A DNA stretch of 64,000 nt from Cryptomeria japonica. Lineage: Eukaryota > Streptophyta > Pinopsida > Cupressales > Cupressaceae. The notes under the pieces were generated by a model, which had not been told where the DNA came from, made no database searches, and worked only from the letters and a program-made list of their open reading frames with translations. Where the stretch lies: assembly GCF_030272615.1 (NCBI RefSeq), contig NC_081414.1, positions 663,279,938 through 663,343,937 of the forward strand, in the 5' to 3' direction. The position numbers and the translations under genes are program-made. Shown here piece by piece: positions 61,384-64,000 of this stretch (positions are counted from its first letter, which is position 1; every line of letters begins with the position of its first letter).

Positions 61384-61835
61384 GATAGAAATCTTAAGAA
61401 CTCAAGAAATACCTTTTGAAACATGTGAAATTAGGGCTTGCCAATTCTCCTTCACTTCACACTCCGTCAGTTGCTGAATCACCACTTTCTGTTCTCCACT
61501 TGACCGTTTCTAGTTTGAATTTGAATCTCCTTCTCGGTTTCTCAATTTCTCAAAATCTCTGCTCAAATCGCTTTTTCGTCGCTCTTTTCTTTGAAAAAAA
61601 CTTTTCTTCGCTCGAAAACTAATAGTGAGAAATGATTTGAAAAATGCTTTTAAACATATTCCTCACCTACCATCATTAATGCTCCTCCATTAGGGCATAA
61701 ACCCTAATTTTCCTTTTGACTGTTTTTGGTCTTCTACCAAACGACAGGTATCACATACCGATTAAGTTCTTTTACCAATGTAAACTAGGGGTTCAAAACA
61801 TTTCATCATTTTCTCCCCCTAAGCTTTTCTGAAGC
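61384..61835 (-). other. ORF1-ORF2 spacer of element F
   Basis: Minus-strand box CTTAGGGGGAGA at 61822-61811, a few bases after the ORF1 stop (61836), resembles a polypurine tract. The remaining spacer has no supported frame. Confidence 0.5.
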
Positions 61836-63124
61836 TTAGTTTGTCGGTTCCATGATTTCCACACTAGGTGCAAAAACTGGTTCCTCTTGTAACACCACTA
61901 GTTTCTCCTTCCAGATTTTGTTCATGTCTGCTTGAACAATGTCAACATCAATGTTTCCTTCTTGAGAGACCGATATATCATCAGATATGTTCCTTCTTGA
62001 TCTACAAAATCTGGCAATGTGACCCGGTTTGTTGCAGTGATAATAGACCAATCCAGGTGCTCTCCAAGGTCCATTGTTTAGGTTTCCATTCTTCCTTATG
62101 CATGTTGCAGTAGTGTGATCATGACCATGACAGATCATACAATTTTCTCTCCATCCAGTTGCTTCTTGATAACCACCACTTCTTGGCTGATGATTGAAGG
62201 CATTAAACCGGTTGTGATTCTGATTCACAAAAGGTTCAGGACCAGCTCCTTAGGTCCTCTGAGGATATCTTTCAATGTTGTTCATAACAGACCTTCATGC
62301 AGATGCTCTATGCCCATATTTTTTGTATGCATAACAGTTACCATCAAATCTATAGGAACTAGGCTTATCATTTAGGAAATAAGGAAAATTGTTGTAAGCC
62401 TTACTCTACACACATTTGCAGTATGTCCTTCTTTAAGATAGTTAAAACAAATAGGTTTAAACTTTTGCTTACCTTTGTCCTTTGATGTTGGTTGTTTCTT
62501 TGATGTTCCAGCATTTGTACCAGAGGCCTCACCTTCCTCATGACCTAAATAACCAAGTCCATTGGTATTCTTGACCGGTTTGGCAGATTCAAGCGTTTGC
62601 TCTAGCTTGACAGTGCTCTTGTTGAACTTAGCAAGTATTTCCTTTGACTCAAAAAGTTCTTTGGAAATAGCAGCATTTGTTTCTAATAGGTTTTCATTCT
62701 TAGAGATGGCAGTGTTCAGTTCTCCTTGCATGTCTTCCTTTTCCACTTTGCTTGCATGGAGTTGAGCATTTAGGGCACTCATCTCTTGTTTTAGCTTGGA
62801 GATCTCATGATCTCTTTCTTTCACCAGATCTTCAGCTTTCCTCTAGTTCTCAAGCTCTTGACACATCCGGATAGTCAGCCCTTCCAACTCCTTTCTCAGG
62901 TTGGAGTTTGATTCATTCAACTTATTTACTTCAGCAATTAGGGCTTCCATGTATGCTTCATCTGAAGAACTATTTTCAGATAGCTCCATCAGTTTTTCTA
63001 CATGTTCTTTGCTTTTTGCTTGAGATGCCTTGTATTTGACCATAAGATCATCATAGGCTTTCTTAGACTGAGTGAGATGATGGGTAAGTTCCCTCAAAGT
63101 GTACTCCCCCATATCTCTTTCCAA
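61836..63124 (-). pseudogene. Element F ORF1: gag-like coiled coil and zinc knuckles
   Basis: Starts at the ATG at 63124 (MERDMGEYTLRELTHHL), and one frame runs to about 62372 with a single stop near 62840; a frameshift then leads to the frame 62228-61836, ending EIMEPTN. Residues 1 to about 190 are coiled coil (EGLTIRMCQELEN, RDHEISKLKQEMSALNAQL). A Gly/Lys-rich linker and knuckle CFNYLKEGHTANVC (one Cys lost) follow, then CMICHGHDHTTATC (intact CCHC) and YYHCNKPGHIARFC (first Cys lost). A DIVQADMNKIWKEKL motif is shared with B. The role is inferred as RNA-binding gag. Confidence 0.87.
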
Positions 63125-63162
63125 GTGGTTAAACTTATAGAAAGGTTGGCTATGATACCAAT

Positions 63163-64000
63163 TGATGAATACTAAGAGGGGGGTGAATTAGTATGCCAAA
63201 AATCTTTTCACTTAAACACTTTGCAAGACTAACAGTAAACCGGTAAAATAGTTTACCAGACAAATCGGTTAACAAACATGCAAACTAAATAGCTAATAAT
63301 TCATTCACCCACAGAAGCACAAACACCATAACACAATAGATTTTGACATGGAAACCTAAATGGGAAAAACCACAGTGAGATGGAACTCACAAGTCACTAT
63401 CTACAGAATAGGAACCAGACCGGTTAAGGTCTTGCAATGTTCTTTACCAGAACAAATCCTATTAGGAATCTCAATCTCTGTTAGGAGATAAGTCCGATTA
63501 AAGACTACCTTGCTAGAGGATTTCTGATCCACAGATGTGAACCACCTTGTTAGAGGATTTACAAAAAGGCTTTTGGGCCTACCCGGTTAAGGGCTACAGA
63601 CTTGTCAAAGATGTGAGTAATCAACAAGTGTTTGATCTATCTAATAGCACGGACTACTCGGTTAGATCCTTGATAGCTCATTCTTAATGCACTCCTGCAT
63701 TACTTCAGTCTTCTACACATTCATATTCTTTCCAACTCCTCAACCACTTTAAACCCTAGCAACAATATGAACTTTTGTTGCAACCTCATCAACAACATAA
63801 AACCCTAGACATGATGTCCTTATAAAGGAATCTGATTTCATGTCAGTCCAATAGGATTACATTACAATTTCCTAGGTTCAATGAACCTAGACATACTTGG
63901 TACCATGACACAAAAAGCACCGTTAATGTGTCAGCACCATCAAACAATCGGTGGATGGTAACTCATCACAAAATGTCAATTGCCGGTTTGACAAAAATGA
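63163..64000 (-). repeat. Element F 5' LTR (runs off window)
   Basis: 838 bp visible, aligning closely with 56689-57530 of the 3' LTR. It begins at the primer-site side with TGATGAATACTAAG. The outer end is beyond 64000. Confidence 0.92.

Larger units (their letters stand above)
56689..64000 (-). mobile_element. Element F: pol-less gag + ORF2 LTR retrotransposon, best preserved copy
   Basis: Minus strand. 3' LTR 56689-57779; 5' LTR from 63163 running out of the window. The primer site on the minus strand after the 5' LTR reads ATTGGTATCATAGCC. The polypurine tract complement TCTCCCCCTTT lies at 57781-57791. The interior is 5,383 bp, against 5,381 bp in B after its insertions are removed. ORF1 and ORF2 are each nearly open. 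The sequence on the left of the 3' LTR is TTGTA; the matching target copy would lie beyond 64000. Confidence 0.92.

Overview
This window is repeat-dense, AT-rich nuclear DNA from a land plant with a very large genome. A gymnosperm, or perhaps a fern, seems most likely from the density of old nested LTR retrotransposons; this is an inference, because no host gene, rRNA or tRNA gene is visible to settle it. Every recognisable coding stretch belongs to a transposable element, and nearly all are broken by stops or frameshifts.

Layout. One plus-strand Copia element (called C here) is the outermost recognisable host. Its LTR end, primer-binding site and gag start lie at 3.2-4.05 kb; its zinc knuckle is at 12.15-12.34 kb, its protease at 35.6-35.9 kb and its GAG-pre-integrase at 48.9-49.2 kb. 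It has been split by successive insertions: D (4049-12143, TG...CA ends, target duplication TAAGG, itself carrying a 5'-truncated LINE at 7371-11312); B (12341-33229, minus strand, carrying A, the solo LTR G and the Copia element H); K (33289-35473, a Gypsy LTR fragment flanked by a 133-bp duplication); J (35906-48927, a minus-strand chromovirus carrying I); and J2 (49191 onward, a second chromovirus, cut by LTR sequence E1, which is cut by Gypsy element E2, which is cut by F). I find 5-bp target duplications for D, A, G, H and I, and slightly decayed ones for B and J.

The most interesting content is a group of four pol-less LTR elements: A (plus), B, I and F (minus). Each has Copia-style TGTTGG...CA LTRs, a Met-tRNA-type primer site and several GGGGGAG polypurine boxes. 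Each encodes only two proteins. ORF1 is a gag-like coiled coil with CCHC zinc knuckles; ORF2 is about 1,050-1,100 codons with a conserved N-terminal domain, a charged linker and a coiled-coil C terminus. No protease, integrase, reverse transcriptase or RNase H is present. After removing nested insertions, internal lengths agree closely: 4,984 and 4,992 bp for A and I, 5,381 and 5,383 bp for B and F. Their LTRs share blocks with the pol-bearing Copia elements H and C, so mobilisation in trans by such elements is a reasonable inference.

Other notable structures: a LINE with an uninterrupted 238-codon frame beyond RNase H but before its poly(A) tail; a 201-bp-arm inverted repeat beside a (TG)63 microsatellite; and an orphan transposon-like frame at 56.1-56.7 kb.
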